Origin: Stenocarpella maydis
Lineage: Eukaryota > Ascomycota > Sordariomycetes > Diaporthales > Diaporthaceae
Direction of reading: 5' to 3'
Assembly (NCBI GenBank): GCA_002270565.1
Contig: NQMI01000016.1
Span: 248,001 to 312,000 of the forward strand
Length of the DNA stretch: 64,000 bases
Below the pieces are notes generated by a model. That model searched no databases and was not told where the DNA came from. It worked only from the letters and a program-made list of their open reading frames with translations. The stretch's first letter is position 1. The number at the start of each line of letters is the position of its first letter. Of this stretch, positions 10,345 to 22,500 are shown piece by piece. Both the position numbers and the translations under genes were made by a program.

Positions 10345-10570
10345 TTACTGCTTGCCCTCCCCAGATCGGCCAAGAGTTTGTAGCCGAACGACTCTGACGA
10401 GCCGTTGAACCTCATCTTCTTGCCAACCCCGTCGATCTTCCTCAGGTCGTCTTGGTCGGGCCTGAAGTCACCCTGGAGGTCCTGATGGATCCTCTCCGGG
10501 GTCTTGCTCTTCGGGACGACGGAGTGGCCCCGGAAGATGCCCCACGCCAGCGCGACCTGGGCGCTTGATC
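10345..10570 (-). pseudogene. Aldo-keto reductase C-terminal relic
   Basis: Minus-strand reading gives SSAQVALAWGIFRGHSVVPKSK, then TPERIHQDL and KIDGVGKKMRFNGSSESFGY. The VVPKSKTPERI stretch is the NADP-binding motif of aldo-keto reductases, and the Ser/Gln/Ala-Leu-Ala-Trp-Gly lead-in is the strand before it. The frame misses the natural end by one base near 10358: a neighbouring frame reads EGKQ and stop at 10345-10347, as in intact enzymes. Upstream of about 10570 only scattered similarity (a VAQKHG-like segment near 10700) remains, interrupted by stops. The TIM-barrel start, the catalytic Tyr and the rest are missing. This is a 3' fragment, not an active gene. Confidence 0.65.
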
Positions 10571-10812
10571 GGTCTGGTGGTGGTGTGTTTAGACTTTCTC
10601 GCCGGGACTGTTCTTGGCGAGGATTGGATCGGTGTGACGGCCCTTTATTTGCTTGTCGACCCGCATGCTATGACGTCGAATGAGTGGGCCGTGTTTCTGC
10701 GCGACCTCAGTACTCGACCGAGGAGAGGAGGACTCCTCGGGCGTTGAAAGATCGATCGAGTTGTACTGTAGATATGAGTTCATGGTGGGCACAATGAAAT
10801 CATAGGATAGAG

Positions 10813-11312
10813 TATCTACTGTACGGGGGTATATTGGAGTGAATTATGGTAAGAACCCTAAAGAAACTGTAATTTAGAAGGGTGCTATAGGCCTAGAACT
10901 TATTATAAGACAAGCCCCCGAAGTTCCAAATTCCTCAGGCTTAAAATCTCCCTACTTAGAATTTTATTACTATTCTTTTTCAATCAACCTCTTTTTAAGA
11001 CCTCTTTTTAAAGACTTCTTTAATAGTATAAGAGATCTTTTTTATTCCAAGGTTCCTTCAAGTTACTCCTTTGAAGGTACCTAAGTACCTACTTATATAG
11101 CTTCCTATAGTATGCCTGCCCATAGTATGCCTTTATAATGTACCTCTGTTATATGCCTCTTAGAGGAAGGAGTGATTGTATATATATGGGCTTTATCATA
11201 TGATAATTTGATGTCTTATGGTAAGTTCTAGGCCTATAGCATCCTTCTCAATTACAGTTTCTTTAGGGTTCTTACCGTAATTCACTCCCATACACCCCCG
11301 TGACAGTAGGTA
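10813..11312. mobile_element. 496-bp MITE with ~95-bp terminal inverted repeats and TA duplication
   Basis: The left end (10815 onward, TCTACTGTACGGGGG) is the imperfect reverse complement of the right end (ending CCCCCGTGACAGTAGG at 11310). The match continues for about 95 bases on each side, through gtaagaaccctaaagaaac and ctataggcctagaactta. TA dinucleotides at 10813-10814 and 11311-11312 fit a Tc1/mariner-type target duplication. The interior is AT-rich with no open frame and contains short repeats of cctatagtatgcc type. Most differences between the two arms are transitions, so the copy is not brand new. I infer a non-autonomous element mobilised in trans. Confidence 0.8.
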
Positions 11313-11387
11313 AATTCTATTTGACATCTAAAGCCATGAGGTATCTATCTCTAGTCGCACGTCTTTTCTGGCTGGCCCGGACGTCGC

Positions 11388-12383
11388 TCACGACCTTGCC
11401 AGCGTGAAGCTCGTGTCAAGCCCAGAGGCGAGGAAGTAGAGCGTCCGGAGCATCGGCGTCGCGACCCCCTTGTCCCTCGCAAGCCTCACGGCGTTGCCGA
11501 CAATGGCATCGACCTCGATATTCCTGCCGGCCAGCGCGTCAGCCATCATGGACGGCTGGATCCCCGGCAGCCGCCGGGCGGCCGCGCGCCCCAGCTGGAA
11601 GTCGACGAGCTCCTCGTTGATGCCCGCGTGGCCGTAGGCCCGCGCGGTCGCCGCGATCTCCAGCATCACCCCGCGGGCAAAGTCCCTGAACGCGCCGGAC
11701 TGGGTGGTGACGTCCAGGAGGGGCCGGTCCCGGCACCGGCTCAGGGCGCAGATGGGGTTCCACGACGCGTTGACGACGAGCTTCGACCAGCGCTCGGCCT
11801 GCACGTCGTCGTGGACCCTCGAGGACGCCCCCGCGCCGGCCAGGAGGTCCGAGAAGGACCGCGCCGCGGCCTTGTGGGGCCCCGGGGCGGCCGCCGGGTA
11901 CGTGCCGATGTGCAGCAGCTCGACCTCGAGGTGCTCGATGACGCCGGGCGCGACCTGGGTGGCGGGCAGGTACACGACCGTGCTCAGTATCGGGTTGTCG
12001 GGGAACAGCTCGGCGAACGGGCGCTCTATGTCTATGCCGTTCTGGATGAGGACGATGGCCGTCGTGCCGGGTGCCACTGCGGGCTCGATGAGCGCGGCCG
12101 TCGGCGGCGTGGTATTGAGGGCCTTGCTGGTGACGATGACAATGTCGAAGGGGATACCTCCATTGTCCTGGACTGCTTCCGTAACGCTCCTGGCGACCTT
12201 TGGCTTGGCATTAAGCCCTTGGCCCCAGACGGCCGAGTTGATGGTGAATCCGTTCTTGGAGACGGCTTCGTAGTTGGACCGGCATACTACGGTGATGTTG
12301 GCGGCTGGCACAGCACGAGAAAGGACAAATGAGTATACACCACCAATGCTGCCAGCGCCAAAGATGAGGATCCTTGGTGCCAT
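11388..12383 (-). CDS. Ketopantoate reductase-like (ApbA/PanE family) oxidoreductase
   Basis: A single exon of 331 residues from ATG 12383 (aagaagATGgca context). A frame extension upstream lacks an ATG and is unlikely to be coding. The N-terminus RILIFGAGSIGG (residues 4-15) is the GxGxxG Rossmann NADP-binding loop. IQNGID near residue 115 and the segment ERWSKLVVNASWNPICAL near 205-220, which carries the conserved catalytic Lys and Asn, define the ketopantoate reductase C-terminal domain. The family reduces ketopantoate to pantoate for coenzyme A synthesis, but fungi often hold several paralogues with unknown substrates. The location in an accessory region suggests such a paralogue. The frame is intact. 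It lies 75 bp right of the MITE, whose insertion is close to the 3' end of this gene. Confidence 0.88.
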   Translation of the reverse strand: MAPRILIFGAGSIGGVYSFVLSRAVPAANITVVCRSNYEAVSKNGFTINSAVWGQGLNAKPKVARSVTEAVQDNGGIPFDIVIVTSKALNTTPPTAALIEPAVAPGTTAIVLIQNGIDIERPFAELFPDNPILSTVVYLPATQVAPGVIEHLEVELLHIGTYPAAAPGPHKAAARSFSDLLAGAGASSRVHDDVQAERWSKLVVNASWNPICALSRCRDRPLLDVTTQSGAFRDFARGVMLEIAATARAYGHAGINEELVDFQLGRAAARRLPGIQPSMMADALAGRNIEVDAIVGNAVRLARDKGVATPMLRTLYFLASGLDTSFTLARS

Positions 12384-15300
12384 CTTCTTGGATAGAGCCT
12401 TGCTTGTTCGCCGAATCGTCAAAATCGGATAGGCGTGAGGGGAATGTATTCACCCGGCTGCCGTCTCGCGGCTGTTCCTCGGCTAGGTACTGTTAACGAC
12501 ACAGGTATCTACCTAAGTTAAGTAGGTACTACCGTCTATCCCGGCCGGACGAGTTCGAGCTTCTGCTATCCGCCCAGCTTACTTGGCCCCACAATTCTCC
12601 TCTGATAGGGAACATCATGAGCCACTAACAATTCCCACCAACGCACAATTGTTGTGAACATTGTGTATCAGTATGAGACGGTCCCGACCAACAGCGCAGT
12701 TTCCAGCGGCTCCACCGGGGCTGGCGTGGACCCTCCGCCCTTCAGAACACTGTTGGAATGTATGTTGGAATGTTCTGAACTGCAGGTGTCTTATTAATAT
12801 AAAACATCTAGCTTCCTTACTACTTTGTATGGTATAGAGGATAAAGTATATATAGGGGGCACCTCCCCCTCGAACTTACAGTCAGATAGCCTTCTAATCC
12901 ATCGCCTATCTATCGCCTATTACTTACAGGGGCACGGCTTGGCTTGGACTTCAGGGCTTTCGTGGTTGCTTTGATGTTGATATAGCCCCAAGGTCTCCAG
13001 GGATCTAGAGCCCCATTAGACGGGTGCGCAGCAGCACAAGATACTGATCAAAGAGTGTGTTGCACCCCAGACGCCAGGGGAGGCAGTGAGATCTGAGGAT
13101 GGAATTGTCAGTGCTCCTTTTCGCGGCTCGCGGCTGTATCGCTGAGAATTGTCTGTTTTATATGGGAGCGAGGGCTATCACTTGCGGTGTGAACTAGGCA
13201 TGTAGGCGAGAGCAATTTTGATCAATCCCAAAATTCCGGCTCTCGAGGCGCGCCAGCCGGTGCACTTATTATGGTGGCTTTCACAGAACGATGAAGGCAT
13301 CGGGTGTCTCCCGCAGTACTTGCAGGTCTCCGAGGCCGAACAGAAAACGCGGCTTCCATTTGGCGTTTGGCTTCAGCTGCGCGGGCTGGATCATAACCAT
13401 GGCGGGCGCCACCAGCCCGGAATCAACGGGTGAGTTTGGCCAAGAGAATCGTGGTCCAAGGTGGGCGGGACCAGCCTCTGCGAAAAAGGCTGCACTGGAG
13501 AAGAAGCACGCACAAAAGAGTCATGCAATCCGCGCACTGTGCTCTGGCTAAAATGTACATACACCCAGCGTCTGTAGATTTGCTCGGCGCCGAATATGCG
13601 ACGATACAAAGGCGCAAATGCTGAGTTTGGCGAATGTCTGATCCAGCATCGTGATAATTGGCAAGGCAAACATCTCCTGTGCAGTATAGGTAAGTTCTCA
13701 GAAATCATGGGTTCAGAATAACATTACGTAAGCCTTGAAAATGATATCGGAATACCGTAAAGACTCAAGGCCGCGACCATTCGTGCGCGCAAGACCTGGT
13801 GAACACATGAGCTTGCCGGCCAAGAAAGTTGCTTCGTTATACTACTCCTTGGTCAGAGAGGCGTTGTGTAACGGGCATAACCTATACTCAAGTATAAGTC
13901 CGACACGCGCGGAAAAAAGGGGGGAAAATAAGCAATACTGCCGCTACGGTAAATTAGTCTTCTGCGCTGGGCTTGCGGTTAGTTCGATGGGTGGCCACGA
14001 AGCGAAGGGCAAGGGCTGCTAAATAGCTCAAGGCTCTAAATATGAGTACAACGAAGTATGCGCCGTGGTCTGCGATCTGAAAGACTCTAAATACCATTTC
14101 ATGTTTCCTCGCTGAATCATCATTGAAGAAATGACAGAAAGGAGTAAGTCTAGGAAAAAAAAATTGTAAACTGAGAAGTAGCTGCCTTTAGTTAATGGGG
14201 GGTTTCAACAAGTACTGGAGACAAAGGTGCACAGGAAACAAATACAAAAGTCGGCTTAGAACATGATTGATTCTAAATGAGTGACACTAGATTATTCGCA
14301 CCACAATAAGATGCATGAGAATTTCAAGTTCTTGTTGTTTAGATGTGTGCACAGCCCGAAGATGACAACCACCCTATGGCCGATCATCCGTACATACGCA
14401 CACAGTCCGCTCTCGCCGGTCAATCAGGCCCCAAAGGGGGCCTCGTATTGGCCAGGACCCGGGCTTTCAAGGCAGATTAATGAATAACTGGTTTTTTCCC
14501 CCAGCCACCATTCCCCCCCGGCAAAACAATTCCGGTCGCAGCACAACGTTGAGGAATATGACTGAGGCCGTAGATTCAGTGAGACCACGTGCGAAAGAGA
14601 CATCACGAGCCTGGGTCCCAGCTGGGGCCCTGGGAGGGGGGCCGCTACGCGGTCTGTAATCGAGCTGCATTCCATACTTGGTCTTGAATTCCGCCAGGAT
14701 GTAACCCGCCGGGTCTACGACAAGAATAATATTAATATCGGCCGGTCCCCCTGCAATCGTACCACGGACTCATGAGCGCTCCTGGAAGATGCCAGGTTCG
14801 CCAAACCGTCACTTGTGGCTCACTCAATTGGCACGCTCGTGTTACGTACGGATACGAAAGGCATAATAGCCCATCTGGCTCACTTCTCTTCATTACCGCA
14901 GTTACACCAGAAGTACTGTCGACAAATATTATGATAGTACCCATTGATGATTCATGAAAATTTCGATCTCTCTCAGTCTAGATTTTGCCCAGGAGAGGCA
15001 CAGATGAGAAGGGGAAGGAGCGTGGTAAGGAGGACAGACATCTTCATCTTGTCGGGAGGCGCCCTGTGCCGGCTGGAACGGTGCTCTGCCGGGGGAAAGA
15101 AGGAGCCTGACAAGGGAACGAGAGCGGCCTCGCTCAGAATAGATGATCTTGTCATCCCCTGGCTGACGCCACGATGGATTATCCCCCCCCCCCTCCTCGC
15201 ACACGAGTTGTGCTCTCGGCCGCCTGGCAAACCACACCCTGGACGCCTGGCGGTGTATCCATTTGCTCGCTGGCATCACGGCAACGTGTTGATTAGCGAC

Positions 15301-17426
15301 ACGTGATGCAGGCGACCATGCTAAGGTAGTAGAAGGGAGATCATCGAGTGGTGGGATTTCTATTCGGGGATTCATCTTTTCTCCTCTGGCGTCCACAGGC
15401 GAACCACGCAAGCTGCTTGGAAGCGAGAGTCCATTTGGCAAGGCGCGGGCACCAGGGGGGGGGCCTTTGATACCGCCTGATAGCGTCTCTCCACCAAGAC
15501 AATACTCGCAGTGTCGATATGTGTATGGAAGAGATTCATTCTTGTCGGAGAGGCTGGGATGGGAAACCAATGATAGCAAAAGGCACCAAACAACACCAAG
15601 CCGCCAGTGCTGCACCCTCACGGTTTCCAGACACAATGCGGGGGATCCGGGAGTCCACTTCGCATCTCATTTTAGGAAATCTTGCAGCAAGTGCGGAATT
15701 CGGATGAGTTGCTTATTTTGAGACGGAGAAGAGGATTATGAAGGACAACAGGGTTGGATCATTACCTCCTCCAGCCCATTGCTCCCGTCCTGGTCTCTGT
15801 GGGTTAGGTAAACGCAACAGCGCCCTGAATCTGAGGCATTTCCCTTCAAGACATCATTTAATTCTTCACAGAAAACTCCGGTATGATTGGGGTTGACTTG
15901 CCGGACCTGCAGTACTATTTAAAGTTAGGCGCATAGGCGTCGACGGTCCTCGAAAGCAGCCCCCACCACCTAGTTAGCCATTGCGAGACAATCAAGCCAG
16001 TTGGGGCTATATTCTGGCGGTCTCTTGTGCGAGGAGCCAGTTTAAAAGCAAGTCTCAGTATTCCCGTCTAAGGGATCAATCGGAAGCAAGACCTGGAAGC
16101 TTGCGCCTTGGTTCATCCAAGGCAGAGTGACCTGACTGGGTTGGCAGACGCCTCACCCACTCCCGAGGCTGCCGCGGCTGCCGCGGCCCAGACCCGTGCG
16201 GCTGAGATGGCGGCCAGGGATTATTTTCTATCATTCACAAACGGCGATCCCACGGGCCCCTGAGGAAAGCAAATGCAGAGTAGGTAGGGCGGCACGGGCT
16301 TGAGTGCTGAAAAATGGCGACACGACTGCGGATTGAGACAGGTGGCGTAGGCATTTGCCAGGAACCTTGCAGTCCAACCCAAACAGAAGAAACATGGGTT
16401 GTTGGAAGGGATGATTGACTCTCGGAATACCGCAAACTTGACTATCACAGAAAAGAGGCCATAGACACCGAGTCCTACCCGGGTCGTCATCTGAACATAC
16501 AAGACGACTCACAACGCATCTGAGGAAAGACACGAGGAAATATCATACTAATGCACACCACTTGTCCGTAGATCTGATTATAGAGTCAGTTCCATACTAT
16601 ATAACGCCAACTTAGGCGCCGTGATCCCGAGCCCCCTATTAATAAGCAGGCTTGACAATCAGGGGGTGCGTGAACTTGGTAAAATAGTCTTGAGAGGTTG
16701 CAATTTCGTCCCATGCGGTATGCTGTTTAAAAAAAAGGCGTTGCCGTTGGGCGAATGCCCGTACATGAGGTGAGGATTTGCCTGTAACATACTCGACCAT
16801 AGTTCAATGTTACGTACTCGGTATGTCGCCGGTCTGATGTGGGCCGCTGTTAAACCGAATCGACATTAATCAAGACCTCCCAGTGACCTGTAGTGAACAG
16901 GAGCACCCTGAGATGACTCGGAGTGTCTTTTTTTTTGAAATGGCCACCCTCCTGCTACCACACAGAACAACTGCTGTGGCACATGTGCAGGCCACGGGAC
17001 TTTGACACCATGCTGGAAGCATGGCATTGGCATCGGGATCGAGATTACGGTCCTCAGGTTGTCATTCCGGGTACGGAGGTGGGCGCACCCCTACCGGTGC
17101 TAAGCAGGAGAGAGAAACAGCAGCTTAGACATGCGCAAGCACAAACCGCGCCGGTAACGCACGGCACTGCAGGCCACGGGCCTGGCATCTGCCACGGCCA
17201 GTGAGTCACCCGGCGGGGGACCAACCTCGGGGATGCCAAGATGGGCTACAAAAGGTGGAGCGCAGGTGGGTTATACCGTGACACGGGCAAATATTCAGAT
17301 TATTCGTTTTCCAGGCTTATTATAATAAAAATTAATACTTTTTTTTTTCTTTTTCCTTTTCTTCAACAAGGCAGCGACTTTTCCCATCTTCCTGGCGCGG
17401 TGCGCCTGGACGCCCAGTTATGATAT
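12384..17426. other. 5-kb gene-poor spacer
   Basis: No supported gene. It contains an AT-rich patch at 12780-12880, an imperfect hairpin at 12741-12779, short frames near 13218-13550 that resemble coding DNA but match nothing I recognise, and a long minus-strand frame at 14929-15636 without a credible start. Decayed DNA is likely. Confidence 0.5.
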
Positions 17427-19545
17427 TCAATGGGTCACGCTGTCGGTGTACAGCATGCCGGCAACGCTGGCCGAGGTCAGCGTCGCCAGGACGCCGGAGA
17501 ACAGGGCGGACAGTGCGACCTTGGAGACGTCGCCCGCCCGGCCGGGGGCGATCTGCGACAGGACGCCAATCTGTGTTCCGAGGGAACCAATGTTTCCGAA
17601 GCCCTGCGGTATAGAAAGTCAGCACCAGGAACACGCGCGCGCGCGCACACACACACACTCTCTCTCTCCCCTCTGCAGGAACCCCACTTACACAGCAGGC
17701 ATAGGTCGCGATGAGCTTTGAGCGCTCGCCCATGAGGGTGAAGGGCTCCTCGGTGGTCAGGGAGTTGAAGGCGACGAACTCGTTGGTGATGATCTTCATG
17801 CCGATGAGCTGGGCGACGTTGTAGACGTCCCGGGCGGGGACGCCCAGCAGCCAGGCGATGGGCCAGAGGACGTAGCCGAGGATGAGCTGGAGGGTGAGGG
17901 GCGGGGACTCGATGCTCCAGTAGCGGCCCCACCACGAGAGGAAGCCGTTGATGAGGGCGACGAAGGCGATGATGCACAGGAGGGTGGCGACGATCATGCC
18001 GGCGATCTTGATGCCGAGCCAGGCGCCGTTGGCGAAGGCGTGCAGCGAGTTGGAGGCCTTGTGCTCCTGGTCCTCGGGGACGACGACGCGGCCCGAGGTG
18101 AGCGTCTCCTCGGTCTCGGGGAAGCGCATCTTGGAGACGGCGAGCGAGGCGGGGATGGACATGATGCACGAGGACACGAGGGCCTGGGCGTTGAGCCCGA
18201 GGCCGATGTAGGCGACCAGCACGGAGCCGGCGATGGTGGCGAAGCCGCAGGTCATGACCTGGTGGATCTCGGCCATGGTCAGGTGCGGCACGAAGGGGCG
18301 GATCAGCATGGCGCTCTCGCCCTGGCCGATGAAGGGGGTGGCGGCGGCGACGACGGCCTCGGCGCCCGAGACGCGCAGGGTCCAGAAGAAGAAGGCGGCG
18401 AACTTGCCGATGAACCACTGGATGAGCCCCACGTGGTACAGCAGCTGGACGAGGGCGACGAAGAAGATGATGGGCGGCACGACGCCCGTCAGGAACCAGG
18501 TCAGCGCGGTGACGGTGTCGTCGGTCAGGAACTGCACGCCGTCCTTGGCGAAGCCCAGCAGCGTGCGCGCCATCTCGGAGATGAAGGCGAAGATGTCGTA
18601 GCCGGCCTGGGTGCGCAGCACGAAGACGGCGATGACGAACTGGGTCAGCATGCCGCCGATGACGGTGTGCCAGGGGATGCGGCGCCAGTCGCGCGACGTC
18701 AGGGTCAGGAGGGCGATCATGACGACCAGGCCGAAGAGCGAGACGGCGCGGTTGGCGCGCGTGTTGTCGCCCGTCTCGGCGGGGACCATGGAGCCGACGA
18801 GGAAGACGGCGACGGTGACGAGGGCGGCCAGCGGCTTGTGCAGCGCCGCCGGGATGGCCTCGTAGCCGCGGAACAGCGTGTGGCGGTAGACGGCCTTGGC
18901 CGGGTTCATGACCAGCGAGATGGGCAGCCAGAGCGTGACGATGCGGATGGTGACGGCGATGTACACGAGCGTCGGCTTGAGCCAGCCGAGGTTGGGGCTG
19001 TGGCGGTGGAAGACGAGGCCGTAGATCCACCAGCTGGTGGGCGCGCGCTGGTCAGCACGGGGAATGCGCATCGCGCCAATCATGTCTCGGGGGGGGGGCG
19101 GGGCGTTGCTACGAAGTACTCACGCAGTCCAGACGGCCCAGATCAGGAAGTGCCACAGCGGCTTGAAGGTCCTGTAGATCCAGCGGGGCGACCACTTCCT
19201 GGCAGGCTCGCGCTCGTCCTTGTCGTCGACGTCGCCGACGCGGCCGCTCTCCTCGTCGTCGTTGGACCCCATCTGGCGCACCTTGTAGTCCGGGGCGGAC
19301 TCGTCGCCGGCGTACTTGTCGGAGCTCTTGGCGAAGACCATGTCGTCCTTCTCGTCGGGCAGCGCGGTGCGGCCGTGGTGGACGTGCGGGTGGTGGTGCT
19401 CGTTGGAGATGTCCAGGACCGGGTCCGGGTTGGGGCGGACGTCGTGCTGGGCCGAGCGGTTGTGGCCCGGCGCCGGGGCGGCGACCACGGTGCTGCCGGC
19501 ACTGTTGGCGGCGTCGTGGGAGCCGTCGGTCGATGCTGAGCCCAT
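17427..19545 (-). CDS. Concentrative nucleoside transporter (CNT/NupC family)
   Basis: Exons: 19545-19124, 19033-17692 and 17603-17427, giving 646 residues. The second intron contains a GT/GC microsatellite. The acceptor at 19034 (caccag) is chosen because it gives the continuous helix WTAWWIYGLVF. The first about 115 residues are hydrophilic, His/Asp-rich and cytosolic. Family signatures are clear: ATPFIGQGESAMLIRPFV, then GMKIITNEFVAFNSL (the GxKxxxNEFVA motif) and CGFGNIGSLGTQIGVLSQIAP just after the last splice. The family couples nucleoside uptake to sodium or proton gradients at the plasma membrane. About 10-13 membrane segments are visible. The choice of nucleoside cannot be read from sequence. 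The gene is intact. The last exon was recognised only through the splice junction, because the unspliced frame runs into noise. Confidence 0.92.
17632..17668. repeat. Compound GC/AC/TC microsatellite in an intron
   Basis: (GC)n-(AC)n-(TC)n lies within the second intron of the nucleoside transporter gene. It is likely variable in length and lies between donor and branch site without disturbing either. Confidence 0.8.
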
Positions 19546-22500
19546 TGTTGTGTGGCGTCCACGGGGGGTGTGGGAGGGTGAGGGCGCTGAGGGGGGCCAC
19601 AGGTGGCTTGCCAGACAGGATTTTGCAGGCCGGGGCGCAAAGTCTGGACTCTCAAGGGCTGCACCACTCACTCTTGCACGGCCCCGCCTTCTGGTGGCTC
19701 TCGTGTGCGTGCACGCGGTAGATGGCGGCAGAAAGCACCCGTGACCAAACAGCCGTACTAATGCCGAGCCGGTCCTGTGCCTACGACGTAGACGGTGGGT
19801 TCAGAGCATGCGAGAGCAGCGGCATGTGGAGGTGGACGAGGACGAGGACGAGGCGGGAGGCTCGTGTGGCCATGCCAGGGACGACCCCCATCCTATTATA
19901 CTATACTCGGTAGTCTATGCCGTCTACTCCGTACCCATAGTCCACCACCACACAAGTACGCAGTATGTGACAAGCTGTTGCTGACCAGGTGATCAACGCC
20001 AAGGACTGCACTCGTGTGTATATCGCCGCCCGCCATCCAGGTCAGGTCTATCCTTGTCTCTTGTGTGCTCTGTCGGGCCCAGCCTGTCGGCCCCAGGGCC
20101 ACACACACGCACCCCACCTCCACTGCCCCCTGCCGCGGCAGCCAGCGCAGCCCCAGCTGGGCCTGGCGGGGGATGCAGTGCCAACGGAAACAGAAGGCTT
20201 GGCCCGGCCCCAACAGGGAGGCTTGCGGTGCGAGCATGCCGGATTCAGCCTGTCGTCCGGGCTGGCGACGAGGCCAGACTGGCCATGTCGATAAGGCCCT
20301 ACAGAGGACTCCGTAATGAGGGACCAGACAGACGGCGCCAGATAGCGTGCGGGCGGGATCCGGCCGTGGCATGACGCAGCACAGGGACGACGGAGATGCC
20401 GCACTGCTGTGCAGATAAGCATGTGTCTCGTGAGAGGCCCGTATCCTGCTGGCCGTATCTCCTGCGCCTCTGCTGCCTCTCCGCCGCCTGCCTTCTCCCG
20501 AATCCTTCGGGCCGTCCGCACAGAAGGCCTTGTCCAGCCAGGGCCATGCCGGGGGCGGAGGTCGGAGCTGGTTTATCATCATGGGCACAGGCGGCGCTTC
20601 TCGAAGCCAGCCTGTCAGTGCCTGTCAGTCCATCTGCCCTCACCGTCCGACCTGCGACCCAACGTTGCACTGCTCTTGGTTGGCGGCTCGGTCAACCGTG
20701 GCGACTCGAGCTGTGGTTGGCCAGTAGTCCGTCTGGGACATATCATCGCATCAGTATGGGGGCTAGTGTAGATCGCCCTGCTGCACCCGGAGCCATCCTT
20801 CTAGAAGGCCGTTCCTCTCAGCTTCTCCCGCCGCCCCCCCCCCCAGGCTGCCCCAGCAGGTATCCGATCCTGCAGGACCAGGCCAGTGTCGTCGGCTCAC
20901 GAGCTACGCTAGCGTAGTGTACGCCGGGCGTGGGTATTGGCTCTCACTTGGTAGTGTAGACATGCATCTCTGCAGCAATCCCTGCTTCCCCAGGCGTTGC
21001 CACTCGAGTCGCTTATCCTCATCCGGAAGGCAGAAGAGACAACGGGTGAGCGCCAGCGAGTCAGGGACCAGCATCAAATTTTCCCAGCGACCGACCGACT
21101 GACTGCCATGGGCGCTCAGGCGCTTTGTTCCAAATGTCGCAGTTTATCACTGCCGTGCAGGGCATTGTGAGAGGAGCCAACATTTAAATCACGCCCGGAC
21201 CAAGGAGCCAGTGGTATCTCAGCAGTGCCCTCTGCCCCCTCGCCATCCTGGAAACAATGCGCCCTGGGCTCCCCGGGCTCCCCCCCCCCGGCTCAAGCAA
21301 TAGGCATTAGCATCTGGTAGATTCCGGGCCTCGCGCTCTCTTAGGCAGGTGGGCACGTGCTGGCGCCCCTGGACAATCAATGAAGCCTCCCGAGGGAACG
21401 AGGCTTGACGGCTAGCCAGGTAGACTAACGGGCATGGTAAAGTTACCGGTAGGTGTTTGTCTGGCCACAAGGTGCCCGGGCAAGGCTTATTTACCTCGCC
21501 TGCGGTCGAAACGGGCCCCAAATCGCCACGGGGTGGCGCAAAACAGCCGCGGTGACGCCGGAGGGGCTTGCCCTGCAGCGCCTCGGCGGCCGTCCCAGGA
21601 TCATGATAAGCCCGCTGATCCAGCCCCGGACGCATCGAAGATAGGACTTGATCTGAGTTTGGTATTATATAATTAGCTGCGTACTTATCACATCCCCTGT
21701 CCCTCTCGGGGGTCAGCCTCGAAGGCCACAGCAGCCCAGCCCCGGCATCACCAGCCCAGCCAGAGGGAGGAATGGCTTCTTTCCTCCCGGACGCATCAGC
21801 GCCCGTCGCGCCCCATCCATCGTGCCCATCCCACTCGGGGCGTACACTTGCCAACTACACGAACACCGCGCACGGCGCATTCGGTACAATCCAATCATGT
21901 GGTAGCCCCCGGGGCCGCGAGTTGGGCAGTGCGCCTGGCTCGGGCCACCGAGGCCGCCGTGCTCGCCCTCGCTGGCGCGTGACCAAAGTGCGCGCACATG
22001 AGAGGTTTCACTGGCACATTCCTCTCGCGGGGCCCGCCCACGAGACCATGTTGTCGTTCGTCATCGGCATCGCGGCGGGAGCGACGGCCCCTGTGGTTCT
22101 GTGTCGCCCATAGCGGCTGACGGCTGCTGCTGAAGGGCTCCCCCTTCCCTGACGTGTTCTCCTCGAAGCCGTCTGCGGATGCGCCGCTGGGCTGCCCAAC
22201 GGGCTCCTCTGCGATATCTCTCATGGCGCCGCATGCGTCGTTGTTCCGCGCTCACATCCTCGTCGGTGAGCTGGCCATCTCGGTACCGTGTTGGTCTGGC
22301 GGTAATAATTTCTATTCACCGACGGCGAGTTGTTTGTATGCGGTCGAGCCATCGCCATCCTTCCCTGGGTGTGGTACAGTGTACTATGTCTGGGCCCATT
22401 GCTAGACGTTAGTATCACGGCATCACCACGGGCTCCACCGTGGTTATTTGGCAATAACAACAAACAGTGACACCAAGTAGTTACCAGGTCCGAGCATTGG

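Noticed and set aside
10813..11312. LTR or solo-LTR interpretation of the AT-rich element
   Set aside because: The ends are inverted, not direct, and the target duplication is TA rather than 4-6 bp.
14929..15636. 235-codon minus-strand frame in the long spacer
   Set aside because: Begins at TTG, has no recognisable domain, and composition resembles translated spacer.
18040..19539. 499-codon open frame antisense to the nucleoside transporter
   Set aside because: Asp/Gly/Glu-rich, no ATG-led conserved domain; a shadow of GC-rich codon use in the real gene.
21219..21854. 211-codon minus-strand frame
   Set aside because: Begins at TTG; no motifs, no splice signals, mixed low-complexity composition.
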